Assembly: GCF_000368265.1 (NCBI RefSeq)
Contig: NZ_KB851213.1
Location: 41,441 to 105,440 of the forward strand
DNA from: Acinetobacter brisouisimilis
GTDB taxonomy: Bacteria > Pseudomonadota > Gammaproteobacteria > Pseudomonadales > Moraxellaceae
Direction: 5' to 3'
Length of the DNA: 64,000 nt
Position numbers and translations under genes: made by a program. Under the pieces are notes generated by a model. The model saw only the letters and a list, made by a program, of their open reading frames with translations. It had not been told where the DNA came from and did no database searches. Shown piece after piece: positions 44,487 through 53,803 of this stretch. Within the stretch, counting starts at the first letter, position 1. Each line of letters opens with the position of its first letter.

Positions 44487-45158
44487 GTGTACCCTTTTGT
44501 CTTGTATTTCTGTCCAGCACATAATTTTGGAGAAGAAAAAATTACGACATCAGTTTGCCCATTACTTTCAGTACAAAATCTTCAATCAGATTATGCTGGG
44601 CCTTTTACATTTGACCTTGCCCAAGGAGAATGTATTGCCATTTTAGGCACATCTGGTTCAGGAAAAAGTGTTTTGCTACGCATGATCGCAGATCTTGAGC
44701 CAAATTGTGGTGATGTCTTTTTAAATGGCGTGAACCGATCAAGTTGGTTGGCACCAGAATGGCGACATCAGGTTGTTTATCAAGCAGCAGAGCCAGCATG
44801 GTGGGAATCTACAGCTGGCAAGCATTTTTTTAACAAAGATCAAAATGCTGTTTTAGAATTATTATCGCGACTGAATCTTTCGCGAGAATTACTCGAAACA
44901 GATATCACTCGCCTTTCTACTGGAGAAAGGCAAAGATTGGCATTGGTTCGTTCATTGCTTAACCAACCCAAAGTTCTCCTTCTTGATGAACCTACATCTG
45001 CTTTAGATCATGCTTCTATGCAAGCCGTCGAGGTGCTACTCAGTGAAGAGCTTCAAAAAGGACTAGGCATTGTACTTGTTACACATTCTACAGAACTTGC
45101 AAAACATCTAAGTCATCGAATTTTACACATAGAAAAAGGGAAATTTGGATCGTTATGA
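44487..45158 (+). CDS. fetA: FetA/YbbL-like ABC ATP-binding protein
   Basis: About 205-223 residues. Walker A ILGTSGSGKSVLLRM, signature LSTGERQRLALVRSL, Walker B VLLLDEPTSALD and switch His in VLVTHSTELA. It overlaps the permease by 4 bp. FetAB (YbbLM) exports iron and raises peroxide tolerance in E. coli. The start is unsure: GTG 44487 adds a cysteine-rich leader, while GGAGAAG at 44529 points to a start near 44541 (ATT), an unusual codon. Confidence 0.85.
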   Translation: MYPFVLYFCPAHNFGEEKITTSVCPLLSVQNLQSDYAGPFTFDLAQGECIAILGTSGSGKSVLLRMIADLEPNCGDVFLNGVNRSSWLAPEWRHQVVYQAAEPAWWESTAGKHFFNKDQNAVLELLSRLNLSRELLETDITRLSTGERQRLALVRSLLNQPKVLLLDEPTSALDHASMQAVEVLLSEELQKGLGIVLVTHSTELAKHLSHRILHIEKGKFGSL

Positions 45159-45955
45159 CTCTGATACATCTCCAACCCCTTGATTTGGGAATAGCTGCCT
45201 CATTAGTACTGTTAAATGCTGCTATTTCAATGGTGTTAGGTTTGCATATTCACCGCCAGATATTATGGTCCGCAATCCGAATGGTTGTACAATTAGCATT
45301 AGTCGGTTTTGTGCTACGAATTGCTTTCAACCTAAATTCTCCCTTCTTTATTCTCTGCCTGATTATTTTAATGATTACGGCTACTGCACGGGAAATCGCG
45401 GTTAGACCCCTTTATAGACCTAAAGGATTGGTCATTTACCAAATTTCTGCTGTTGTTGTGAGTTTCTCAACAATGGCGATTGTATTACTTGCATTATGGA
45501 CCGCAATACGTCCAACGCCTTGGTATGATCCTCACTATGCTATTCCATTGGTGGGAATTGTATTAGGGAGTATTCTAAATTCTGCCAGTTTGGGGCTTGA
45601 TACATTTTTTTCAGGCGTTACGAATGGACGTGCAGCAATTGACGCTCAGCTTGCGCTTGGTGCTAAGTTCCATCAAGCATTGATGCCCCATATCAGAGAT
45701 TCCATTCGTAAGGGGCTCATTCCAATCATCAATCAAATGTCAGCAGCAGGAATTATTACCTTACCGGGGATTATGACTGGACAAATACTGGCTGGTGTTG
45801 ATCCTATAGAAGCTGTTAAGTATCAAATATTACTTATGTTTTTACTTACTGGTGGAAGTTGTATTTCAGCTGTAGCGTCTGTATATTTTGCATCTTGGAC
45901 CATCACTGATGAACGGCAAAGGCTCAGAATTGATCGCCTGTCCAAACATCGATAA
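45155..45955 (+). CDS. fetB: FetB/YbbM-like iron export permease
   Basis: 266 residues with six to seven membrane helices, for example IAASLVLLNAAISMVLGLHI and AIRMVVQLALVGFVLRIAFN. Family marks are ATAREIAVRPLYR, LGSILNSASLGLD, LALGAKFHQALMPHIRDSIR and GIITLPGIMTGQILAGVDPI. It is the membrane partner of FetA. Together with the nearby receptor it may balance metal import and export. Confidence 0.9.
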   Translation: MTLIHLQPLDLGIAASLVLLNAAISMVLGLHIHRQILWSAIRMVVQLALVGFVLRIAFNLNSPFFILCLIILMITATAREIAVRPLYRPKGLVIYQISAVVVSFSTMAIVLLALWTAIRPTPWYDPHYAIPLVGIVLGSILNSASLGLDTFFSGVTNGRAAIDAQLALGAKFHQALMPHIRDSIRKGLIPIINQMSAAGIITLPGIMTGQILAGVDPIEAVKYQILLMFLLTGGSCISAVASVYFASWTITDERQRLRIDRLSKHR

Positions 45956-46052
45956 ATTGCATACATGGTTGATTCTGCAAAATATGATCTTATGCTGCCT
46001 TAATTACACTAGCCAATTCAGCAATCCACTATAGTATGCATTTTTCGATGAC

Positions 46053-46317
46053 TTATCCTATCAACTCCACCGTACCTAGGGCATCTGTCGACAACACATC
46101 ATAAGGATAAATCCTTTGCTGGCGCATGAGTAAATCAATTTGACCAAGGTGATAAGTATGGTGTGTGAGTGTCATCCATAGAAATCTCATTACAGTATAA
46201 GTACAACCATCCCAAGAAACTGTTTTATGCAGTTGTTCAGGTTTGATCGTTTTTAATTCATTCAGTGCAGCCTCTATTTCGATACGATAAAATTCACCTG
46301 CATCCGTATCTGCAGTC
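46053..46317 (-). pseudogene. DinB-family C-terminal fragment
   Basis: The reverse strand reads EFYRIEIEAALNELKTIKPE, then VMRFLWMTLTHHTYHLGQID and LLMRQQRIYPYDVLSTDALG to a stop. HHTYHLGQID is the metal-site helix of the DinB four-helix bundle. The front part is cut off at 46317, where the IS5-type remnant begins. Confidence 0.72.
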
Positions 46318-47278
46318 TACCTAACTCCGTGAATTTATTTAATACTACAATTCGAGCATGAATATCATTGACTTGACTTTGGAAATTCCGTGTACTTAAT
46401 TTTTCCCCCAATAATTTGATGCAATGCATCTTGGTTTCCACCAAACTTCGACGATGATAGCCCGACCATTTTTTCCATATAGTTCTGCCTAAATGTTTAA
46501 CGGTTTGAAGTAACTCATTTCATTCTACTGAACTGCTTTTAGAATCTTTCCAGAGCTTAGCATTCTTTCTGGGTGGAATGATTGCATGTGACTGCCGATC
46601 AGCAATCACTTGTCGGCAGTATTTTGTGTCATAGGCCCCATCCGTATAGATCGAGTCAATTCGCTCTTCTTCTGGGATCTGCTTGAGTAAATCGCCAAGC
46701 ACTTGTGAATCACTGACATTGTTTGTAGTGAGTTGAACAGCCCGTATTTGTAGCGTTTCAGCATCGATCCCAATATGTAGTTTTCTCCATTGGCGATGGT
46801 ATTCAGCCTGATGTTTCTTACATTTCCATTCGCCTTCGCCTAAAAATTTGAAACCAGTAGAGTCGACGAGTAAATGTAATCCATGACGACTTTTCTGATA
46901 ACGAATCGCAATATCAATAGTCTTTTGTCTGCGACAGAGGGTCGAATAATCTGGTGCTGTCCAACTCAAACCACAAAGTTTAATCAGGCTTTGAACAAAG
47001 CCAGTAACCATACGTAAAGAGAGCTGGAATAAAGATTTGATTATCAAGCAACATTGAATTGCAGTATCGGAATAAGTGGGGTTTCTGCCTTGTTTACCTT
47101 TTAGTGGCGCATACCGTTGAGTATTAGAATCAAACCAAATTGAGATATTTCCTCAATGAATTAAAGCTTGGTTGTACGCTTGCCAGTTGGAAGTACGATA
47201 GATTTTAGGTGTAGGCCTATTCATTTGAGCATTATATTGCTGAATAAATCCTTAACGATAGGTTTGTGCAACAAAGCC
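46318..47278 (-). mobile_element. IS5-family insertion sequence remnant
   Basis: The right end GGTTTGTGCAACAAAGCC (47261-47278) is the terminal repeat. The transposase frame 46520-47047 has HLLVDSTGFKFLGEGEWKCK, IDAETLQIRAVQLTTNNVSD and YTDGAYDTKYCRQVIADRQS, with the DDE Asp residues in VDSTG and YTDGAYD. After a stop at 46520 the frame goes on with HLGRTIWKKWSGYHRRSLVE, TKMHCIKLLGEKLSTRNFQS. The left terminal repeat and the N-terminal start are lost. Confidence 0.82.
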
Positions 47279-47377
47279 TATTGTGAGCATATTAATATGC
47301 TCTTTATTCTTGGCTTATACTTATTTCTACTGCATTTATTCAATATCTTGTTATGTTTTTGGTCAACACAAGTTTAA

Positions 47378-47411
47378 TTTAGGCAGGTCAATCTGACTTG
47401 ACCTGCCTAAA
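47378..47411 (-). terminator. Terminator after MetA-type transporter
   Basis: TTTAGGCAGGTCA and its inverse TGACCTGCCTAAA form a 13-bp perfect stem five bases past the stop of 47416. Confidence 0.82.
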
Positions 47412-47415
47412 GAGA

Positions 47416-48282
47416 TTAAAATACTTTTAATAATCGAACATTAATACGATTATTTTCTTTAAAACCGTTTTCAACGGCAAGATCACGCCCATACGCTAAA
47501 ATCACATTGGTGCTTGCGGTTGGTGAATATGCTGTCCCTACCCAAAACTTTGTTTGCTGATAACTTTGTGTCTTAATACCATTTTTCTTGGTATCTCCTG
47601 CATCAGTATAAGACAGCCCTGCTCGTAGATCCAAGCGATCATTAATAAAATAACGAGTATTGGTTTGCAGTTGATAACCCGTATTCTGCTTTAAAGTTCC
47701 TCCACCAACGGCATCATTATTTTGACCATAAAAAATAATATCGGCGGCCGCATCCCACGCCCATTTATCGGTCAAGCGTTGACTATATGCAGCCTGAAGA
47801 TCAAGTTTGTAACGGTTCTCACCAAAATTTAAAGCATCATGTTTATCATAATTACCTGTTGGTAAATACAAATAAGGGGTAAGCCCAAAATAAGTCTTAT
47901 GCTCTGGGTTATTAAGCAACCACACAGGGGCAGCCAAAATAATATCTCCTAGCCCACTGGCTGAACCCAATGCAGAAATATCACCTTTTGCTTTTAATTC
48001 ACCAAATGGCAATAAAATTTGTGGAGCAACACGTAAACCTGCAATATCGGTATAATGCACAAAACGAGCAATCCCAACATTTGAATCCAGTTTAGGATCA
48101 CCTGACAATTTGTCACTTCCTGCATAGAGCGCATCGCGACTTGCAGATTGTAAATACAGCAAAGCTAGATTTGTCCCCGCTGGAGCAACATCATAATCAC
48201 CCGCATCCAAATCTACTGCCTTCGCTTGTGATGCAAAAGCTACTAATAATATTGCCGTTGTTATTTTCAAATTAAATTTCAC
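47416..48282 (-). CDS. Outer-membrane transporter, phenol MetA-pathway type
   Basis: About 288 residues from a GTG at 48282 with AGGA before it, giving a clean signal peptide (KFNLKITTAILLVAFASQAK-A). The mature part is a beta-barrel: VDLDAGDYDVAPAGTNLALL, YFGLTPYLYLPTGNYDKHDA, FKENNRINVRLLKVF at the end. It matches the Phenol_MetA_deg (PF13557) group, often linked to uptake of aromatics or other hydrophobic molecules. It lies after the Liv-type operon, same strand, separated by a terminator. Confidence 0.82.
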   Translation of the reverse strand: MKFNLKITTAILLVAFASQAKAVDLDAGDYDVAPAGTNLALLYLQSASRDALYAGSDKLSGDPKLDSNVGIARFVHYTDIAGLRVAPQILLPFGELKAKGDISALGSASGLGDIILAAPVWLLNNPEHKTYFGLTPYLYLPTGNYDKHDALNFGENRYKLDLQAAYSQRLTDKWAWDAAADIIFYGQNNDAVGGGTLKQNTGYQLQTNTRYFINDRLDLRAGLSYTDAGDTKKNGIKTQSYQQTKFWVGTAYSPTASTNVILAYGRDLAVENGFKENNRINVRLLKVF

Positions 48283-48521
48283 TGTTAATAATCCTGAACT
48301 CAAAAGTTTATTATTTAAAATAGTCAGTGACTATTTTGGATAATCAACCTATTGCAAAGCTAATGCCAAAATTTAAGTTATTGTTTTTATTATTTTATTT
48401 TTTAAAAATAAGAATTAATGATGTAAATCAAACAATCTTAAAGCTAGGAATCAAACAATATGTTTATTTTTAAACATCGTATATTTATTCAAAAATAAAG
48501 CCATTCTCTTTTTAATAGAAA

Positions 48522-48544
48522 AACCCTGTAATATATACAGGGTT
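48522..48544 (-). terminator. Terminator after the Liv-type operon
   Basis: AACCCTGT-AATATAT-ACAGGGTT, followed on the reverse strand by TTTTTC. It lies 130 bp after the livF-like stop. Confidence 0.8.
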
Positions 48545-48674
48545 GAGCAATAATTTTTTTTTAGAATATTCTGCATCTTCTTTGTTTTTTCTTGAGCAAA
48601 ATTGAAATATTGTTCAAGAAAACATTATAAGAAAAATAAAATAGACCGATGAAATAAACCTAATATTGATAAAG

Positions 48675-49427
48675 TTATATAGTGGAAGTTGACTGCCCTA
48701 GATAAACATTCTGAATCACACCAGTTTGATAAAGTGCCTGAGTTTGACCAAAGCTGTTGACTTGACCGTTTTCAAGCAAATATGCATCATCCGTATACTT
48801 GTATGCTAATTCAATATTTTGTTCTGCAACTAAAAAACTTAATTTCTCTTCTCGACGTAAACGAGCAATCAGTTCAAAAATTTCATAACTTATTTTTGGC
48901 GCAAGCCCCATTGAAGGTTCATCTAACAAAATAAGTTGTGGTTTGGTCATCAACGCCCGACCTATTGCCAGCATTTGCTGTTCACCTCCAGAGGTATAGC
49001 CTGCAAGCGTATTCTTTTTTTCTAGCAACCTTGGAAAGTAACTGTAAATTTTATCAAGCTGCTGTTTTAATAACGACGCAGATGCATGATGTAAAAAACC
49101 TCCTGTGCGCAGGTTTTCATCTACGGTTAAATTGGCAAATATATGTCGCCCTTCAAGAACTTGCACCAAACCTTTTTTCACAACCTCACTTGGATTTTGC
49201 CCAAGAATTGATTGTCCTTGATAAACAATATCTCCGCGATTGATCTGACCATTTTCGGCATAAACCAGTTGCGATATCGCTTTTAACGTCGTACTTTTGC
49301 CAGCCCCATTGGCACCAAGTAATGCAACGATTGCACCCTCTGGAACAGATAGGCTAACCTGCCTAACTGCCAGAATGCTTTTGTCATAGACCACTTCAAT
49401 ATTTTTGACATCAAGCAATGTAGCCAT
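48675..49427 (-). CDS. LivF-like ABC ATP-binding protein
   Basis: 250 residues from ATG 49427 (GGGGAGA before it; the longer frame adds an improbable leader). Walker A LLGANGAGKSTTLKA, LivF-type signature YTSGGEQQMLAIGRALM, Walker B LILLDEPSMGLAP. It is the second ATPase of the Liv-type importer encoded by the next five reverse-strand genes. The order is synthetase-like, livG, livH, livM, binding protein, livF, common in Acinetobacter and Burkholderiales for aromatic or steroid-type substrates. Confidence 0.9.
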   Translation of the reverse strand: MATLLDVKNIEVVYDKSILAVRQVSLSVPEGAIVALLGANGAGKSTTLKAISQLVYAENGQINRGDIVYQGQSILGQNPSEVVKKGLVQVLEGRHIFANLTVDENLRTGGFLHHASASLLKQQLDKIYSYFPRLLEKKNTLAGYTSGGEQQMLAIGRALMTKPQLILLDEPSMGLAPKISYEIFELIARLRREEKLSFLVAEQNIELAYKYTDDAYLLENGQVNSFGQTQALYQTGVIQNVYLGQSTSTI

Positions 49428-49575
49428 TGAGTCTCCCCTACAAGCTAAGTGATGATTGATATACGCTGCCATATTCCAATGACCTCAGCGTATGCTGTTT
49501 ATACAGCCATATAACTGGCGACGAGATAAACAACATACACTTCTACATCAGATATGATCAGGCATGAGTCTCAGG

Positions 49576-50982
49576 TTATTGCTCAGCAGCACAATTACGT
49601 GGAGTAATACCTTGTTCTTTTGCATATTTATGTGAAGACTCTTCAATAATCGGGCGTAACAATTGACGATCTGCCTGAACCCAATCACTGATAACCTTCC
49701 ATTCTTTACCATCCCATTGCTGGAAGCGCACAGCTCCACCACCTTCATGATCGGCACATGACAGTTTCAGTGGTTGCACCAAACCTAACGCACCCAATGC
49801 TTTTAAACGGGTATTATCAAGATTTAAATGCTCAAAGCCCCAGCGAACTTCTTCACCCGTCAACGGGCGATGGCCAAATTTTTCCTGTGCTACGCGTACC
49901 GCTTCAACATTTAAAATCCCGTTTACAACCCCAAGATTATAATAAACGGTTCCAAAACGCTTTGTATCCGCAAGGTCAGATTGCCCCTGATCGATGACAT
50001 ATTTTTTAATTTCCTGTAACACAGGGAAATTTGCACCTGATGGATGAGTCGTAATCGAAATAAAACCTTTTGCAGCATCTCCTGCTGGAGCTGCATCTTC
50101 TTCAGAATTTGACCAAATATTGCCAATCACTTTATTGGTTGGATAACCTACTTTTTGTGCTGTTTTTAATGCAACAGGATTCATCACACCCCAGCCACGT
50201 AAAATTACCCAGTCAGGATTAATCTGTTTAATCTTCAGCCACTGTGACTGCTGTTCATTTCCAGGGTGTGGCACTTCAATATTGGTTACGCTAAAACCAT
50301 ATTTTTTAGATAAAATTTCAATGACTGGAATCGTTTCTTTACCATATGGAGAACCATGATATAGCACCACAAGTTTTTTAGATTTCAAGTGATCCAGACC
50401 ACCACTTTGCTGCGCAATATAGTTAATAATTGCAGAAACTTCGCTATATGGATTCAGCTGCAATGGAAATACATAAGGGAAAACACTGCCATCTGTAGAA
50501 TCAGTACGACCATGATTAATCGTAATCAGTGGTAATTTATCTTTGGTTGATCGCTCCAAAGTGGCATATGCGATGCCCACAGAAAGCGGGTTAGTTGCCG
50601 CAGCAGGCGCACCATTTAAACCTTTTTTCAAACGTTCATAGCACTCAACGCCTTTTTCAACGACATATTCTGTTTCACACTCTGACCAGACTAGCTTGAC
50701 GCCATTTACACCACCCGTCGCATTAATATATTTCATATAGTCAATAAAACCGCCAAAGAATCCCGTACCACCAGCAGCATATGGCCCGACACGGTAACTC
50801 TGTAATGGAAAATACTGTGCGCGGCTATCGGATAGTTTGGCAGATTCAGCTGTTGCTGGTTGAGTTTGACTTGTAACTGCCTGCTGAGTTGACTGCTTTT
50901 TGTTAGTGGTTAAAAATACGATTAGTACTAAAATTAGCCCTATAAGTATCAACCAAAACCATAAAGATTTGATAAATTTCAT
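49576..50982 (-). CDS. Liv-type ABC periplasmic substrate-binding protein
   Basis: 468 residues. N-terminal membrane or signal segment (SLWFWLILIGLILVLIVFLT), then a type 1 periplasmic binding fold: YRVGPYAAGGTGFFGGFIDY, VVEKGVECYERLKKGLNGAP, VSIGIAYATLERS-like core, LDNTRLKALGALGLVQPLKL. Two cysteine pairs are near the C-terminus. It is larger than amino-acid-binding LivJ. The ligand cannot be told; a hydrophobic or aromatic acid is likely by context. Confidence 0.88.
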   Translation of the reverse strand: MKFIKSLWFWLILIGLILVLIVFLTTNKKQSTQQAVTSQTQPATAESAKLSDSRAQYFPLQSYRVGPYAAGGTGFFGGFIDYMKYINATGGVNGVKLVWSECETEYVVEKGVECYERLKKGLNGAPAAATNPLSVGIAYATLERSTKDKLPLITINHGRTDSTDGSVFPYVFPLQLNPYSEVSAIINYIAQQSGGLDHLKSKKLVVLYHGSPYGKETIPVIEILSKKYGFSVTNIEVPHPGNEQQSQWLKIKQINPDWVILRGWGVMNPVALKTAQKVGYPTNKVIGNIWSNSEEDAAPAGDAAKGFISITTHPSGANFPVLQEIKKYVIDQGQSDLADTKRFGTVYYNLGVVNGILNVEAVRVAQEKFGHRPLTGEEVRWGFEHLNLDNTRLKALGALGLVQPLKLSCADHEGGGAVRFQQWDGKEWKVISDWVQADRQLLRPIIEESSHKYAKEQGITPRNCAAEQ

Positions 50983-51015
50983 TTTGCCCTCAAGATTAAA
51001 TGTTAGATTTTTGGA

Positions 51016-52086
51016 TTAATAACGTAATGGCCATTTTCTTATTCGCTGATATGCCATACTGAACAGGCGAATTAAGCCCTCAGGTTCTTTGATCAAGAAA
51101 TAAATAATGAGTCCACCAAAAATAATTTTTTGCAGATTTTGCAAAAGTGCCTGATCCAGACTATGACCAAACAATAAAGTCCCCAAAATGCTTAAAGCTA
51201 TTGGCAATAAAACAATAAATGCAGCCCCGAGGAAACTCCCTGCCAGACTTCCCAAACCGCCGATAATAATAATAAAAAGAATTTGAAATGAACGACTTAG
51301 GTCAAGACCATCTGCCTCAATCGTTCCAAGATAAGCAAATGCCCAAAGTGAACCTGCAACCCCTAAATAAAATGAGCTCAAGGCAAATGCAATTAACTTG
51401 GCTTTCCCCACAGATATGCCAATCGTTGTTGCAGCAGTTTCCATATCACGCACAGCTCGAAATGCACGCCCATATTGACTGTTGAGGACATTACGCGCCA
51501 ATAGTGTCAGTAAAACCACGACACTCAGCGTCAGTAAATAATGACCAACAGGGCTATTCAAAGAAACCCCTGCAATCTGTAATGGCGGTGCAGTAATGAC
51601 ACCCGATGAATTCTCATGGGTAAACCAACTGTATTGAGTAAATAACCACGGCACAAAAAACTGGGCAGCCAAGGTAGAAACAATGAGATAAAAACCTTTA
51701 ATTCTCAAACTTGGCAAACCCACCAATATGCCAAAAATACTTGCAATCACACCGCCTAAGACAAGGTTGAGTAACAATGGAAATTGAGGAATACGCAATT
51801 CAAGGTTGTAAGTTGCAAATGCACCTACTGCCATAAATGCAGCCGAACCTAAAGATAATTGTCCTGCATAACCTGTCAGGATATTTAGCCCTAAACCTGC
51901 TAATGCTAAAACCAGAAAAGGCACTAAAATGGCATTAAATAAATATTCAGAACCCACAAAAGGCACAAACAAAAATGCAACCAAGAGCGTAAACCAAAAT
52001 AAAATTCGATGTTCTTTGAGGATAAAAAGACGTTTTTCATCCTGATAATTTTGAACAAATTGTCTTGCCTGTGAAAATAGAAACAT
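51016..52086 (-). CDS. LivM-like ABC permease
   Basis: 356 residues, eight to ten hydrophobic helices: LAGLGLNILTGYAGQLSLGS, AFMAVGAFATYNLELRIP, RAFRAVRDMETAATTIGISV, ALSSFYLGVAGSLWAFAYLG, IIIIGGLGSLAGSFLGAAF. The EAA-type loop RAVRDME contacts the ATPase. It pairs with the LivH-like protein 2 bp upstream. Confidence 0.92.
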   Translation of the reverse strand: MFLFSQARQFVQNYQDEKRLFILKEHRILFWFTLLVAFLFVPFVGSEYLFNAILVPFLVLALAGLGLNILTGYAGQLSLGSAAFMAVGAFATYNLELRIPQFPLLLNLVLGGVIASIFGILVGLPSLRIKGFYLIVSTLAAQFFVPWLFTQYSWFTHENSSGVITAPPLQIAGVSLNSPVGHYLLTLSVVVLLTLLARNVLNSQYGRAFRAVRDMETAATTIGISVGKAKLIAFALSSFYLGVAGSLWAFAYLGTIEADGLDLSRSFQILFIIIIGGLGSLAGSFLGAAFIVLLPIALSILGTLLFGHSLDQALLQNLQKIIFGGLIIYFLIKEPEGLIRLFSMAYQRIRKWPLRY

Positions 52087-52088
52087 GG

Positions 52089-52970
52089 CTAGACCCTCGT
52101 AACATTTTGCTGACCAAACAAACCTGTTGGTCGAATCATTAGGAATAATGTTGCAAGCAAATAGGGAAACCAGTTCTCAATTCCAGAACCAATAATTCCG
52201 CCTAAATAAATCTCAGCCAGTTTCTCTGTTGCTCCAATTACAAGACCACCGATAATCGCACCTGTAATAGAAGTGAACCCACCAATAATCAATACAGGTA
52301 AAGCCTTAAGCACAACGAGAGATAACGAAAACTGTACCCCCAAACGCGCGCCCCAAAGCAACCCCGCCACCAGTGCCACAAAACCTGCAACTGCCCAGAC
52401 CAAAATCCAGATATGATTAAGTTTGATGCCGACTGATTGTGCAGCCAACGGATCATCTGCCACTGCACGCAGTGCAATACCAAAACGAGTCTTACTAAAT
52501 AACAAGGACAGGATGAGTACCAAGCTACCTGCAATTATTGTTGCAAATAGATCAAATTTGCTCAGTGAAACACCATGAAAATGAATTGGCGAGTCAGAAA
52601 TCCCCAAGTCCAAACCATGAACTTGTGTCCCCCATAACATTTGTGCCAGACCCTCAATGATATAACTCAAACCCAGCGTAGCCATAAACAAAGTAATGAC
52701 CGAGCGATTAATCAAATGTCTGAGAATCAAGGCATCTATCAGTAGCACCAAAACAAAAATGACAAATAAGGTGATAGCAAATGCCACCACAAATGGCACT
52801 CCACGCTCAACCAAGTTGACAAAGGTCAATGCAGAGAACAACACCAAAGCGCCTTGCGCAAAGTTAAATACGCCAGAAGCGCGATAAATCAATACAAAGC
52901 CAATGGCGACAAGGGAATAATCACCCCCTGCGAGCGTTCCACCCAAAAGCACATCCAGAAAAAACGACAT
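52089..52970 (-). CDS. LivH-like ABC permease
   Basis: 293 residues: FLDVLLGGTLAGGDYSLVAI, GVFNFAQGALVLFSALTFVN, ALRAVADDPLAAQSVGIKLN, LPVLIIGGFTSITGAIIGGL. This is the partner of LivM. ATG 52970 follows AGAGGT at a good distance; a TTG six bases earlier is less likely. Confidence 0.92.
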   Translation of the reverse strand: MSFFLDVLLGGTLAGGDYSLVAIGFVLIYRASGVFNFAQGALVLFSALTFVNLVERGVPFVVAFAITLFVIFVLVLLIDALILRHLINRSVITLFMATLGLSYIIEGLAQMLWGTQVHGLDLGISDSPIHFHGVSLSKFDLFATIIAGSLVLILSLLFSKTRFGIALRAVADDPLAAQSVGIKLNHIWILVWAVAGFVALVAGLLWGARLGVQFSLSLVVLKALPVLIIGGFTSITGAIIGGLVIGATEKLAEIYLGGIIGSGIENWFPYLLATLFLMIRPTGLFGQQNVTRV

Positions 52971-53008
52971 ATTCAACCTCTAAATACTTTTCAGTTTTTT
53001 AATTGTTT

Positions 53009-53803
53009 TCAACCAACATGCAGCAAATTTGAACCGAGATATGCACTTAATACTTCAGGGTGTGCCTGTATGTCTTGTGCAGTTCCATCAGCAATTTTTT
53101 TCCCATAATCCAGCACCACAATATGATCAGATATCTGCATTACCACCCCGATATCATGTTCAATCATCAACACCGTAATGCCCAAGCGTTGATTTATCTT
53201 TTGAATAAATCGGGCAATACTCTGTTTTTCCTCATGATTCATTCCAGCCATAGGTTCATCTAGCAACAATAATTTCGGCTCTGATGCAAGTGCTCTTGCC
53301 AGTTCGACCCGCTTTTGCAACCCATAAGGCAATGTACTCACAATGCTATGCCGATATCTTTCAAGCTTTAAAAGCTTAAGCAACACTTCAACCTGATCAC
53401 GTTGTTGATTTTCATATTTTTTCTGTTGAGGTAAGTTAAGTAATACCGCCAAAAAAGAGGACTGGCTTTTGAGTATTCGCCCCGTCAGAACATTGTCCAA
53501 AACTGACATATTTTTAAATAAAGCGAGATTTTGAAAGGTACGTGCAATACCTAAATGTGGTGCTTGTGTTGCCGAATACCCCGACAGCATTTGACCAGAA
53601 AAAATAATTTTCCCTCGCTGAGGTTGATAAAGACCATTAATGATATTAATTACAGAGCTTTTGCCCGCTCCATTTGGGCCAATCAAGCTACAAATTTCTC
53701 CCTTGCTTACGGAAAAACTTAAGTTCTTGAGAACCGATGACTTTCCAAAGGCCAGATCAATTTCTTTTAATTCCAATAATGCTTGAGCATCAACCAATGT
53801 CAT
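53009..53803 (-). CDS. LivG-like ABC ATP-binding protein
   Basis: 264 residues. Walker A LIGPNGAGKSSVINI, signature LPYGLQKRVELARAL, Walker B LLLLDEPMAGMN, followed by IEHDIGVVMQISDHIVVLDY. The signature PYG form is typical for LivG. It overlaps the preceding synthetase-like gene by 4 bp, so the two are coupled. Confidence 0.92.
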   Translation of the reverse strand: MTLVDAQALLELKEIDLAFGKSSVLKNLSFSVSKGEICSLIGPNGAGKSSVINIINGLYQPQRGKIIFSGQMLSGYSATQAPHLGIARTFQNLALFKNMSVLDNVLTGRILKSQSSFLAVLLNLPQQKKYENQQRDQVEVLLKLLKLERYRHSIVSTLPYGLQKRVELARALASEPKLLLLDEPMAGMNHEEKQSIARFIQKINQRLGITVLMIEHDIGVVMQISDHIVVLDYGKKIADGTAQDIQAHPEVLSAYLGSNLLHVG

